From Botryotinia globosa (taxonomy: Eukaryota > Ascomycota > Leotiomycetes > Helotiales > Sclerotiniaceae), in the NCBI GenBank assembly GCA_014898425.1, contig RCSZ01000001.1, positions 124,001 to 188,000 of the forward strand: a stretch of DNA of 64,000 nt. The letters run 5' to 3'. The notes under the pieces were generated by a model. That model did no database searches and was not told the DNA's origin. It saw only the letters and a program-made list of their open reading frames with translations. Below, piece after piece: positions 23,826 to 34,454 of the stretch; position 1 is the stretch's first letter; every line of letters begins with the position of its first letter. A program made the position numbers and the translations under genes.

Positions 23826-24389
23826 GATAAACATATTTGAAAACTCTCAGTAAGTAAATAGCTTTGGGATGCATTGGAATGCCCGGTTTGTGAGGGTTCG
23901 TATTTGATATTGAAGTAGGCTATGCAACTGCCACACTCGAGCCACATAACTGAATCCTGAATGAGTAACTACCTACCCCTTCATGTTGTACGACGTTATC
24001 GCACACGCCAGGAGAGTTTCACATTAGCCTACAGTAAGCTTACTAACAACATACCTTTCAGGCAATCCGAGAAATTCGCATGGACTAGACTTTTAAAAGG
24101 TAATGAGACAAGCGATGAGATGATTTTTAATATTCAACCTGGAAACCGTCTTAACCGAAAATCACTGAACTCTTTCACAATAACGGGAAACCATTTGTAT
24201 ATCTTGTAAAGGTATCAGCAATATGATCTGCTATCTCATTATACACATGTATACACCACCTAGATACTTTTTGCTTTTGGACGTCCTATTACATCCTAGC
24301 TCCAAAACGCCATGTCCATCCATATGCATTGAGTCTACGTTTCTTCAGCTCTCGTTCAAAATCACATTACTCATCTAGTACCTTATCCC
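23826..24389. other. Intergenic region, nothing recognised
   Basis: About 560 bp between the start of the broken STAND gene and the stop of UTP4. It should contain the former's promoter and the latter's 3' end. An 82-codon plus-strand frame (23961-24209) has no recognisable features. Confidence 0.5.
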
Positions 24390-27135
24390 TCAATATAAGG
24401 ACTTCTTCTCCCACTCCTGATCACCCTCTAATCTCATTGGCAAGTCCGTTTCCCAGATAGGTCTTTCTATGATTGCCACTTCCAGCCCATTTTTACCGCC
24501 CTCACCAATCTCCACCATACCAAGTATTGGTCTATACTTGAGCGTCTTGTACGTTTGGGCTGGTCCTCCAAACTTCTCATCTTCGGTCTTCTGCGATTTT
24601 TTCCTTAGCAATGACTTTGATTCTCTGTCAATTTCATCGTCTTCCGAATCAACATCCATATCGTATTTGTTATTTTGGATGTCGATTTCGGTTTCTTGGG
24701 TTTCCTCCTCGTGGATGAGTTTGCGGATTTTACGGGACATTCCTGTCTCGTTCTCTTCTGGGTCAATCATACCACCAGCTCCGGATTTCCCTAGTTGGAA
24801 GCGCTTGCGCTTGCTTCCTGAACTCTCGGCATCTCCATCCTCTTCCGCTTCTTCATCCTCAAAATGGAAATCCTGTGATAAATCGAACATCCATAACCAG
24901 TTAATACCATGTAACCACATACGCTCGCGACCATTTGAGATATCCCACAAACAACCTCTTGCCAAATCTGCAACTTTACGGAATGCAAGGGGGAATGTAG
25001 AAGTAGGATTTCTGCGAGACCAGGGTGTGAGTGAGCCAGCTAAAACTTCAAATTCGTAAACTTCATTAGTGGATGTAACAATGACTAGACGATCCTCGGC
25101 AACGGGTAGTTCATGAGATACAGGACGTGGATTATTACGTGTAGCTGGAGGTGTAGCTCCATTGATTTGCACAGGGAGAGTTGCGGGGCGGAAAGATAGT
25201 ACAACTGGTGCGGCGGGAAGTTTTGGTATACGAGTTGCAGACGGGTTTCGTGTCCAGTGTTGACCGAAGATCAGTTTTGGTTTCTTGTGTTCTTCAGCAT
25301 CGGAGCCATCGTCGGATTCATCGTCAGATGCGTCGTCTTCCTCTGCTTCCTCCAATTCTTGCGCAAGATCTTCGATTCCTTCCAGAACCCAAGTATCAAC
25401 AAAACCTGCCAGGTCACTCACTACCAAGATTCGACTATCAGATGAGAATGCTGCTTGAGTGATAGTTCTTTCATATGCACCAAGACCACCTAGAAGCTTA
25501 GTTTTCGAGATATTGCGATCAAGACGAGAAAGTCTTGAGAGCTGAGGAATTATGCTAAATGAGGATGGTGAATTATCATCCTGAATGACTCGCGCTACTG
25601 CGACTGAGCTATCATTCTGAATTATCGATATCCAGTTTCCGTCAGGGGAAAATTGAACTATACGAGCCCCAGAAGAAAATGCTTGTGATACAGCGACAGT
25701 TGATACCTTAAGACCCTCGCCCTCTTCGGGCTTTCGTGCCTTGAGGCGGAATAGCTTTATATCTGATATCGTTGAAACAGCGAGCAGATTTCCTGCAGCA
25801 TTCAAAGTCGCAGATGTGATATTAGACTCCCCCTTGACTAATATTTTCGCGACCAATTTGCGATTGACCGCCGCAGTCTCTGGCTCATCGCCATTGATAG
25901 ATTCGGAAAGTCTATTTATGCGCCAGATATTTATCTCTCGGTCCCACCAACTCATCATCAACCTCTTTCTTGTAGAACTGTGAATGATAGAAGATTGAGG
26001 GAGGAAGGGCAAGGCACGCTGGTTCTCTTGACCGGATTGCGCAAGTGGAAGAATAGTAGGAGCAGCATCGGGACCTACGAACAAGTGTTAGCATGCGCAA
26101 AAAGTATTAATGAAAAAAGTGCTTACCTCCGGAAGCCACAACACTAATTCCTTGACATTCCAAGCTTGCCATGGCCTTTACATCGTGAGTGTGATATCTT
26201 CTGTGCCTGACTTCTGACCATCTCTTCTTCCCTTTGATTTGTTTGTAGACGACTGTCCGTCTATCCATACCACCACTGAAAAGGGTCATCCCATCAGCGC
26301 TTGTCGCGAGGCTGAGAACGTCTTGAGTATGACTCTTGATGTGCTGCATCATACTGTATGTTTTACCATGCCAGATTTTGACTTCTCCCGTTGAGTCACC
26401 AGAAATGATATCTCCATTTGGTAATGCTTTCACAGCCCAGACAATGATATCCTTGGGCCCTCCTTTAGGTCCAGCTCCCAAAGACATCTGCCTTAGCATT
26501 GATCCGGTCCTTATGTCATAAATTCGAATATTACTATCTGAACACCCGGCAATAACATGGTAGCGATCCTGGAAAGCAACACTGATAATTTTTGCTTTTT
26601 TCGCAGATGGGCGAACAAGGATTTTTTGCAATTGTAGATTTTCATCTGCTGTCGAATACAAAACCAAAGCTCCGTCAACACAACCAGCAATGAGCTTCTG
26701 ACACTCCCCGGAAGGCTCCTCTCCACGCTTTTGTTCCTCTGCAGGTTGGGCAGCAAGGCACCATATCTCTCCATGATTTCCGCTTGCTGAACGCAATGGC
26801 TGTCCTTTCACCAAATCCCACTCGGTAACAGTTGTAGTATATCCGATGCTGAAGAGTCTAGATTTCCCAATTATTTTTGTGCCATTAACTTCCTCAGTAG
26901 GATCTTGAGTCCAGACAAGTCCATCAATACTGCGATCCTTTCCACCTCGAATGATTGTTTCCTGCAGCCATGATCCCTTTTGCGGGTTCCAGAGCTCGAT
27001 ATCACCGTTTGCGCGACCGAGAGCCAATCGTGGAGAAGCGGCAGATTGACCTTTTGTCAAATTCGAGTGGGTGAATGCCAATGCATTGATTGTTGACGGG
27101 GGGTATGGAACGAATCTGCAGCGGTGGATATCCAT
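24390..27135 (-). CDS. UTP4: UTP4/Cirhin-like WD40 protein, small-subunit processome
   Basis: Nucleolar t-UTP/UtpA component that acts early in 18S rRNA processing and rDNA transcription. Exons 26127-27135 and 24390-26074 flank a 52-nt intron (GTAAGC...GTAG) and encode 897 aa. The N-terminus MDIHRCRFVPYPPSTINALAF is typical of the family, followed by tandem WD40 repeats: ALGRANGDIELWNP, GEIWCLAAQP, AGCSDSNIRIYDIRTG, GDSTGEVKIWHGKTYSMMQHIKSHTQDVLSLA, FSGGMDRRTVVYKQ, then a second propeller in exon 2 (MMSWWDREINIWRI, VQFSPDGNWISIIQ, LVVSDLAGFVDTWVL). An acidic insert of Asp/Glu/Ser residues (about 600-625) precedes a basic Lys/Pro patch, and the C-terminal third has further charged stretches. 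Filamentous fungal members are longer than the yeast protein because of such inserts. The start is the first ATG before the conserved N-terminus. Confidence 0.93.
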
Positions 27136-27745
27136 TGCGCCGGTTTGATGTTAATTTCTCATTCAATTCTCAAGAGAAAAAAATAAAAAAAGCTCAAGAG
27201 GTTTTTCTGCCGGAAATTCGATCGTAGGCGGTGGAGGAGCGAGTCACGTGGCTGAGATTACACACAACACAACACAGCACAGCCGAATCAATGTTAACCT
27301 TACATCAATTTCGAAAATCTTCATTTGATTTGACGGAACAGGCCAGACCATATCATCTTGCCAAGTTGGCAGGCTATGCAATGGCTGGTAGAAGTATCTT
27401 CACTCGTTTCCAATTGTGAATTTGTGGGTGGATTACAACAGTTCAAGTGATTTTGGGACCATCAAATTTTATATCTCTGTCAGACAGCATCCAAAACTGT
27501 TTTTCTATCTCTTTGAGTGGAGAGAGTGAGCTGGGAGTTGCAATTCTACAGATTTGGTATTCAGATCATCATATCAGAGCCATACATTCTTGTAGTTCGC
27601 AGGCATGGTATTCTTCAGCTACACTGATATATGTTCGAGACGTTATGTCGTTGAAGTCTGCATCCTGTGCAGCAATAATCAAAACTGAATCTCTGTCCCC
27701 CCTCCCCAAATTTCCGTCCGTTTTCCAAACTCCATTCCAACGACC
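27136..27745. other. Intergenic region between UTP4 and the secreted-protein pair
   Basis: The promoter of UTP4 and the 3' end of the next gene share about 610 bp. Short plus-strand frames at 27231-27419 and 27447-27749 have no recognisable features; the latter overlaps the end of the neighbouring gene antisense. Confidence 0.5.
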
Positions 27746-28828
27746 TTAGTTCGAACCAACAACAAGCCAAGGAATATAACATGTTCTTTTCCCATTTCTG
27801 ACCGTCGAAATGAAAGGCGTGGATATATCCAGAATCTTCACATCTTGTGGATGCCAAGTTTCCGGATTCTCATGATTGCACCAATCCTTTATCGATACCG
27901 ATTCAATCAGAATATTTGTGAATATTACCGCTCCGGAATCCCAACCAGGATCGGTGCCATTGCCAATACTCACATGCTCAATCGCTAGCAAGACCTATAC
28001 AATCATCATCAGTTAAGGTTTCGAAGCTTGAATCTAAAAGCGCAGTTACCTCTGTCATGTCTGGGACTTTGGGTTCTGGTCAAATGTCAGTACCAATTAA
28101 CCGAATTCAGGAGATGGAGGACATACCAAATACGGATCCATCGAAAGTGTAGTTTCCACCATATGATACTTCTCCTTTTGATGCGCCGATTTGACCGGGC
28201 ATGATAGACCACGTATCGAGCCATTTGTTGGAGATTTCATCAAGTGTCCAGAGACTTGTTATTTGATCACCTGGATATACTGTTTGTTGAAATGTTAGTC
28301 TTCATCATGCCCAATCTAAGTATGCATATCTGCTCTCCTTCCACCCCTCTTCAACCTCTCAGGAACACAAAAAAGAAACATACCCTTCGGTTGTTTCTCC
28401 TCAAAATAAATCTCCGTCCAACTAGGCTTCGTCGCCCCATGATAGAAACTAGGTATATGACTCCAAAACCCCACCTCATCCCCCGCATTCCCAACAACAT
28501 TCTGCAGAACGCAACTTTGATCTGTGGGTTGCATACCTGCCCATGTTGCTTGGATTTTCCAATCTGGGCTATGGCCTTGTAGCGCTGTTGGCGGGGAGGG
28601 TACTTGGAGGGTCGCTTGAAACTATTAGAGGGGAAAATATCAGTAGAAGCACTAAATAACAAACCATTCGGGAGAGGGGCAAGAAGATTGATGGCTGAAG
28701 GAGGGGGAAACAAATACCCGTGTTATTTTCCCACCATATGTGAAGATGAATACCGCGGCTGCGTCTGCATGATCGATGAGAGTAAGGATAAGTACAAGAA
28801 AAAGAAGAGGAGCAAGAACGTAATACAT
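27746..28828 (-). CDS. Small secreted protein, paralogue A
   Basis: Reconstructed as five exons: 28718-28828, 28384-28621, 28127-28279, 28050-28075 (26 nt) and 27746-27994, giving 258 aa; all four introns (96, 104, 51 and 55 nt) have GT-AG ends and keep frame. The N-terminus MYYVLAPLLFLVLILTL followed by HADAAA is a clear secretion signal. The mature part includes FQATLQVPSPPTALQG, a Trp-containing segment with CVLQNVVG, VYPGDQITSLW and a C-terminal half with IEHVSIGNG and CYIPW. Arrangement and motifs match the neighbour at 29568-30520, so the two are tandem duplicates on the same strand. The ILQ/VLQ-then-VV motif and YPGD faintly recall eqolisin (peptidase G1) or other concanavalin A-like folds, but the usual peptidase signatures are not evident, so no function is assigned. 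Confidence 0.75.
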
Positions 28829-29567
28829 AGTGATAAGGATAAATACTAGATAGATAAAAGCAGTACCGATAACCCAGATCACAAATCAAAGATGTAATTT
28901 AACGTTCCTTGCTTAAATTAAAACTGGTTATAAAGATATCTAATAGTTCTTGTGAGGTAGAGATCAGAAATTAGTCCTGTAGTCGAAACATCTATTTCGC
29001 AAGTAGTTTGGCAATAAGCAAACAAAAGTGTTTCTATAAGAATCGTAAGATCTTACAATCAACCCCAGCAAAACCCACATGGACATACCACGCCATCAGC
29101 AGGATCTTATTCACTCAGCTCTGAAATATTTCTCGCATATGTTATGAGTAGATAGGTAGTCAATCAATATCATAAAAGGGCTTGAGATGTGAAATCGGTA
29201 TCCCTCTCGGCGATCAAGCCCTCCAAAGGTCGTTTTAAACAGCACTATACCAATGGCTAAGCATGCTTAGAGCTGGATCTGAATTGCTAATCATGGAGGT
29301 TCAATATTGTCAAATTGTGATTACTCTAGATAATATCATGAGAAAACACTCAACGGATACTGTTTCTCGGAGACTGATAATAGTATGTGTTCAGCTATAA
29401 TGTCATCGCATTATCCATCTCCCTTCACATCCCATATATTCATATCCTGACCAATAAGCCAGACCTTCCCATATACCCACACCCCAAAGCGAACAACTCG
29501 CCTAATAGCATCCATCAAAGCAAACCACATTGCTCCTCCCGCGTCGCATCCTCATTATCCCAAACCT
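28829..29567. other. Spacer between the two paralogues
   Basis: About 740 bp head-to-tail spacer. It should carry the promoter of paralogue A and the 3' end of paralogue B. No repeat or additional gene was seen; a small plus-strand frame (29387-29584) runs into the end of paralogue B antisense. Confidence 0.5.
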
Positions 29568-30520
29568 CTACACCGAAGCCGTAGAATCCATAACAGTAAA
29601 CCCTTTAAATAAACAAATCATGCCTGTAATTGCCGGAAACACTCTAACGGATTCTATGTTGCTAAGTGTCACGTTGCTGAGTATAAGTTTATCAACACTA
29701 CACCAATCCATATTTGTGCCATCGATTTGAATCAGGACATTTTTCCAATCCAGGGGACCCATTTCCCACTTTGCGGCGCGATTGAGTTCGGTTGCGAGGA
29801 TAGCCTGGGAGGTATTAGTTAACTTGTGAAGATATTGAGCTAAAATTAAAGAAATGATATGAATGCTACGCACTTGGGTGAAATCTCCTATGTTGGCTGA
29901 AAGTTCCGTGTTAGTCAAAGCACACCCACTCGTTCGATGGTAGGAGCTAACTCACGATATGGTGAAAGATCGACCGTTACGTTGCTCATGAAATCTACCT
30001 CTCCATTCGCCAGCCCCTCCGCACCTCTTCTAATCGTGCAATAGACAAACCATTTATAAGACTTTGTCGGACCTTTCCACTGCTCAAAAAAATCCACTGA
30101 GATAAAACCATTCGTGATCAGATCTCCCGGGTAAACATTAATATTCTTCCCATGAATCCTTTCACCTCCAGCCGATGCATTTCCAAGTTGGAAATACTCA
30201 AAAAACGACCATCTTCCTAGCGTTTCTCCTTCATTGGCGTATACAATTTGTAGAATGGAATTGCTGTTTGCAGGCTCGATTGCGGGCCAGAATGACTGGA
30301 TTCCGGTGGCTTGGAGGGCTGTTGGTGCTTTGGGTACAATTACTGTGGCTTGGAACTATGAGGTAACTTTTAGTTTGCAGAGTTTTACAAAATTCCAGGT
30401 GATTCTTACTTGAACAATTTTAGCATAGGGCTCAATAAAAACCGCGCCAGTCGCCACGAGATGGAATCTACCGAGGAAGAGAAGAATACTGGCAAAGACC
30501 TTAAGATCAAGAGAACGCAT
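29568..30520 (-). CDS. Small secreted protein, paralogue B
   Basis: Four exons: 30410-30520, 29956-30355, 29874-29896 (23 nt) and 29568-29804, encoding 256 aa, with introns of 54, 59 and 69 nt and a TGACTAAC branch point in the second. The first exon is exactly 111 nt, as in paralogue A, and ends at the same place (before FQAT). It starts MRSLDLKVFASILLFLG, a signal peptide ending about ATG-AVFIEPYAK. Shared landmarks with A are FQATVIVPKAPTALQ, SILQIVY, NVYPGD, the tiny penultimate exon, and the C-terminal RAAKWEMGPLDWKNVLIQ region. Several N-glycosylation sequons (NAS, NVT, NVT) are present. It lacks the intron that splits A before VYPGD. Function unknown; same remote concanavalin A-like caveat as for A. 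Confidence 0.75.
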
Positions 30521-31048
30521 TTTGTATGAGGACGCTGATTAACTTGCTAATCGGTGGGTTTCAATGAATATATCAAAATTAAGGAAAGTCAGAGGTAGGT
30601 AGATCATGAGAAAAGGCAGGGTTATTGAGTGTTACTGTCAATAGATTTTCATAGGAAGAAAAAGAGCTCCAAACGGATTTCTAAGATGCACAGTTAAACG
30701 ATGGGCAAAAGCATCATCCCACATGCATTATTCACTGGACCAGGCGGAGATTGAGACACATAATCTGCAACGACGAACCACTGGCTCACGGGGATATAGA
30801 GTGAAGATGTATGTCGAAGGTAGCAAGTATGAATAGTATATTGGGCGGCTGTTCACCACCATAGTCCGGGAGTTCTGATCATGCCTAAGCACATAACACA
30901 CCGGAAAGATTGAATGTACAAAACGAATTCAGGATACGAAACGATCTTTGTTGGATTGCGATTCAGGCTAACCTGGGAATGATAGGGAGTCTTAAAATCT
31001 CTTGATTAAATGAGATATTTCAATATATAGCAAAACAACCTTGGCGAC
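30521..31048. other. Intergenic region, nothing recognised
   Basis: About 530 bp holding the presumed promoter of paralogue B and the 3' end of the P450 gene. No distinct motif or repeat was recognised. Confidence 0.45.
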
Positions 31049-33094
31049 TCAGGTATCAGTCTTCTCCCCCACCAGAGCCTCAAAATCAACTTCACCCTGA
31101 ACATTGAATCTCCATTTGACATTTTCCCAACCTTTTCTTCTATTTATGTTGACTTCAACATCATTTTTGGGCTTCCTGACCGCTGTCCCCAACTTCTGAA
31201 AAGCTCTATCAGGCACACTTGAACCGTCGATATCGAATCCTATAATAATAGCAGCAACAAGTGAAAGGATTTCAGTTGTGGCAAAATGTCGTCCTGGGCA
31301 TAAATGCTTTCCACCACCAAAGGGAAAATATCCCTGTGTTTGCTGTTTCTTTTGTTCTTTGCCTAGTTTCGCAATGATACTTGGTAGGAATCGAAACGGA
31401 TTAAATGAGTTAACATCTGGCCCCCAGATTGATGGCGAATTGTGAGTGACGCCAGAAGGGAGTTGTATGACGTTTCCAGCTTTAAGCAAAAACGAAGGTT
31501 GAGAGGTCGATGATTTAAGTATCACATCTTGGGTAACGGATCGGACAGATGTTGCTCCATCAGCGAAACGAAGCGTCTCGCGAAAGCACGATATCAATAT
31601 AGGACAGCGGGATTGGAATAGAGTAATGTCCATGACACATTCCTCTATTCCATCCTCATCTTTGTTTTTAGATACGATGTTGAAGATCTCGGTCTGAATG
31701 GAAGATATCAAAGCCGGATCTGAAAGAATGTTAACGAGCAGCCAAAAACATGTTGGTGCCGAATTGTTTGTCGCGAGGAAAAGTGTAGAGATTTCGATGT
31801 TCGCAATCTCCTCGGCTGTGAGACCCCATTTCTGGGAGCACTCTAATCGTGATTTGATGAGTGTACTGGCGGTCATATGATATGATGAAGCATGGTAAGA
31901 TGCAAAGGCAGTTTTGATGGCTCTACGGCCATGATAAGCTTTCGAGCAGATAAATGAAGGAAGAAATTCAAGCATAAGCATTGTCATATTTTCCTCGAAG
32001 TCCCTGGCAAGATTAGCACTGACTTGCAAGTTTGGGGGCAGGGTGTCCAATAGTCCGAATGAACAGATCAAAATTAGATATTCCCAGTTCATTTGGTATT
32101 CCGATACAAATGAAAGCACAAAATGTAACTGAATACAGGAAATTCATTCGACACATAGAAATGATTCAGGACGGACAATTGGACCCTGGCTGGGGACATT
32201 ATTGCTAACCAGAGAGAATCTATGAGGCTGTGATTAGCACTCACGGAATCGTGTGGCCCGTAAAGAGACGCCGAAGTAGCCAACGTAAGGGTATCTCTCA
32301 TCCATTTGTAGAGTGATACTTTGCCAGAGTTCTGATCAAGGTTATTGAGGATATCAGCGACAGCGCCCAGAACTTCTTTGTTCAATTCTAGCAGACTCCC
32401 ACTGGGTCCTAAGTATTCTACCATCAATCCATGATTCTCGTTCAGGTACGATATCCCGTTATTTCCATTTAAGAACGGCCCTTTCGGGTCATAATCTGGA
32501 GAAGTTTCCCCGCGAATTATTTTCATCCCATGCTCGCCAATATTGAACGCGCGTTTCGAAGAATCAACAACGAATGTAGTAAAATCAAACGCTTTCGTGT
32601 TTCGATATGCAGCTTGAATTAGCGAAGGCTCGCAGATAACGTAGATACGTGCGGCGAGTATCTTAAGCGTGAAGACCGAATAAAGCGGGTGCTTGGAACT
32701 GCAATGGAGATAAATGGTAAGTCTGTGTTCTTTGCAGGGGAGTGGATAGCTTCGTGTAGAGATCAAAGGGTCCGGCAGCAACTTCCTCGAGAGTACCCTA
32801 CAGGCCCTTTCATGTAGTTGCGCTAATCTCATCATACCTTAACGTCTGGAAGTAGCCAACTTGTCCCTTCAGCATACCGATCAAGTGCCCAAATAGTGGA
32901 ATCCTTGATTTGACCTCGGGAGGTTCAGTTCCTTTTGTGCCCTCCTCATCCTTACGACCAGGCCTACCCAACAATACCGCAAGCCCAATACCTAAGATCA
33001 AGGTAATTGCAATTGGAAGCCTATTGACGTTGTAATCCTGCACCCTCAAGAACGTAGGAAACATTGTCATCGCAGAAGCATTGTTAAACACCAT
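31049..33094 (-). CDS. Cytochrome P450, CYP7/CYP8-like I-helix
   Basis: Haem-thiolate monooxygenase anchored in the ER membrane. Exons 32838-33094, 32210-32698 and 31049-32003 encode 566 aa; introns are 139 and 206 nt and the phases agree (the 206-nt one could hide a further small exon). Residues about 25-45 form an N-terminal membrane anchor (LPIAITLILGIGLAVLLG) followed by a Pro-containing hinge and IPLFGH. The haem-binding loop is FPFGGGKHLCPGR with the ligand cysteine near 484, and the ExxR motif reads ETLR. The I-helix reads ATNNSAPTCFW: the usual acidic-Thr pair is replaced by an Asn-Ser-x-Pro pattern ending in FW, known from CYP7 and CYP8 families (oxysterol 7-alpha-hydroxylase and prostacyclin synthase types). 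Fungal members of this clade are common, but the substrate cannot be told. No biosynthetic backbone gene is adjacent. Confidence 0.9.
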
Positions 33095-34454
33095 GGTAAA
33101 AGCTCAAGATGAACACAACGCGAAAACTGAAATCTTGAATGCATCCTATCAAGGAGAGTCAAAGGACTAACCAGCAACCAAAGAAACTCAAGGAACATGG
33201 CTCGTAGCAGCGCCTACAATCACCTACTCCGTACAGTATTGAGGACGATCAAAGCGGAACATCTTCTCAGTGGGTCGCGGAAACACTTGAAGCCGGAGAA
33301 GTTAGTTTCAAGTCTTCAAGTTATTTGCAAGCTTAGGGCTGGAGGAGCTCGACCATCTCTCATTTAGTTCGCATTGACCTGATCTGGTGGAACCCCTATA
33401 GCCCAGTGAAATGAAAGGTTTGAATCAGCAAGTAAAATCCTTAAAGGCTTTCCACTTATGGTCAATCAGTTGAAAGAGGAGGCTCAGGACTTGAAAGGTT
33501 TGACGAAGTTGAAGGAGCAACGGAACCGAGAGAGCTTCAATTAATGAAGTCGCCGGGGTGCTGACTCCTGAGCTCGGGCCACCACACCTGCAATTATAAG
33601 TGTGGCTGAGCAATCCGGATTTGAGCCACTGTGGCAGCCTAACAGAACCTACCTAACCTTAGGTTCCAGGTTGCTCCAGCTGCCCAGGTGGAGCTGGAGA
33701 TCCTTAGCACAACCTTGGAATTTCCACCACTCATTTTCACTCGACATGCAGTTATGTCTCGCAGTATGTCTCGCAGTATGTATGCCACCAACAATGCATG
33801 AGATCAAAGAGAATCCAACTCTTGAGACCTTGCCCATGAACTTCACTTGAGTTTGACAATGTGAACTATTCGGTATTCTATGCTACCCTGCATGGGAAGA
33901 TATCAGAACACACACATGTGTACATGCAACGCATCTGTTGACGTCTTTGGGCGAACGAGGTTGGCCTTCATACCTTCGATATTCTTCATGATGGAAGCAT
34001 CAACAGGAAGAAGTCCACAGGTTCCATATCATTCATTTCACATGATGAGAGCTGCGCACTGTGCAACTGAACTCCCTTGATTGGGTGATTGATATAATCC
34101 TAGGTGTCTGAACAGGAAAGCGTATGGCCCAAAATCAATTTGATTCACAGCTTGGGATTTTACATGAAGGGAAAGGGAGTTTCAAATCATGCAATCTGGC
34201 TCTAGTGATTCACAGAGCCCTACACATTTTGAGTGGCCAAGTGAACGTCTCACATTTTATACCTTTGCATGTTGTCGCGACGTCCTTCTGCATATTGTGT
34301 TGCATAATTTCCCGCACTTTGTTTGTTGTTATTACTCAGTCTGTTGTCGCTTACTGACATGAATCGTCACTGTCCCGTCGTTGTATCCTTTCGGATTTGC
34401 CAAAAAGAAAGCAGAGAGCTGTCCATCCAAGAATCATTTCCCATTCAATCGACT
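33095..34454. other. Intergenic region between divergently transcribed genes
   Basis: 1.36 kb between the P450 start and the start of the plus-strand gene, so it likely contains both promoters. It holds an imperfect hairpin CTCCAGCT...AGCTGGAG near 33676-33701 and a duplicated ATGTCTCGCAGT unit (about 33751-33782). No gene was recognised. Confidence 0.5.

Noticed and set aside
27447..27749. Plus-strand 100-codon frame between UTP4 and the secreted-protein pair
   Set aside because: Its right end overlaps the end of the neighbouring gene antisense and it has no recognisable features.
31049..33094. Secondary-metabolite cluster around the P450
   Set aside because: No polyketide synthase, peptide synthetase, terpene synthase or transporter lies nearby; the Zn2Cys6 gene is 9 kb away with ribosomal protein and other genes between.
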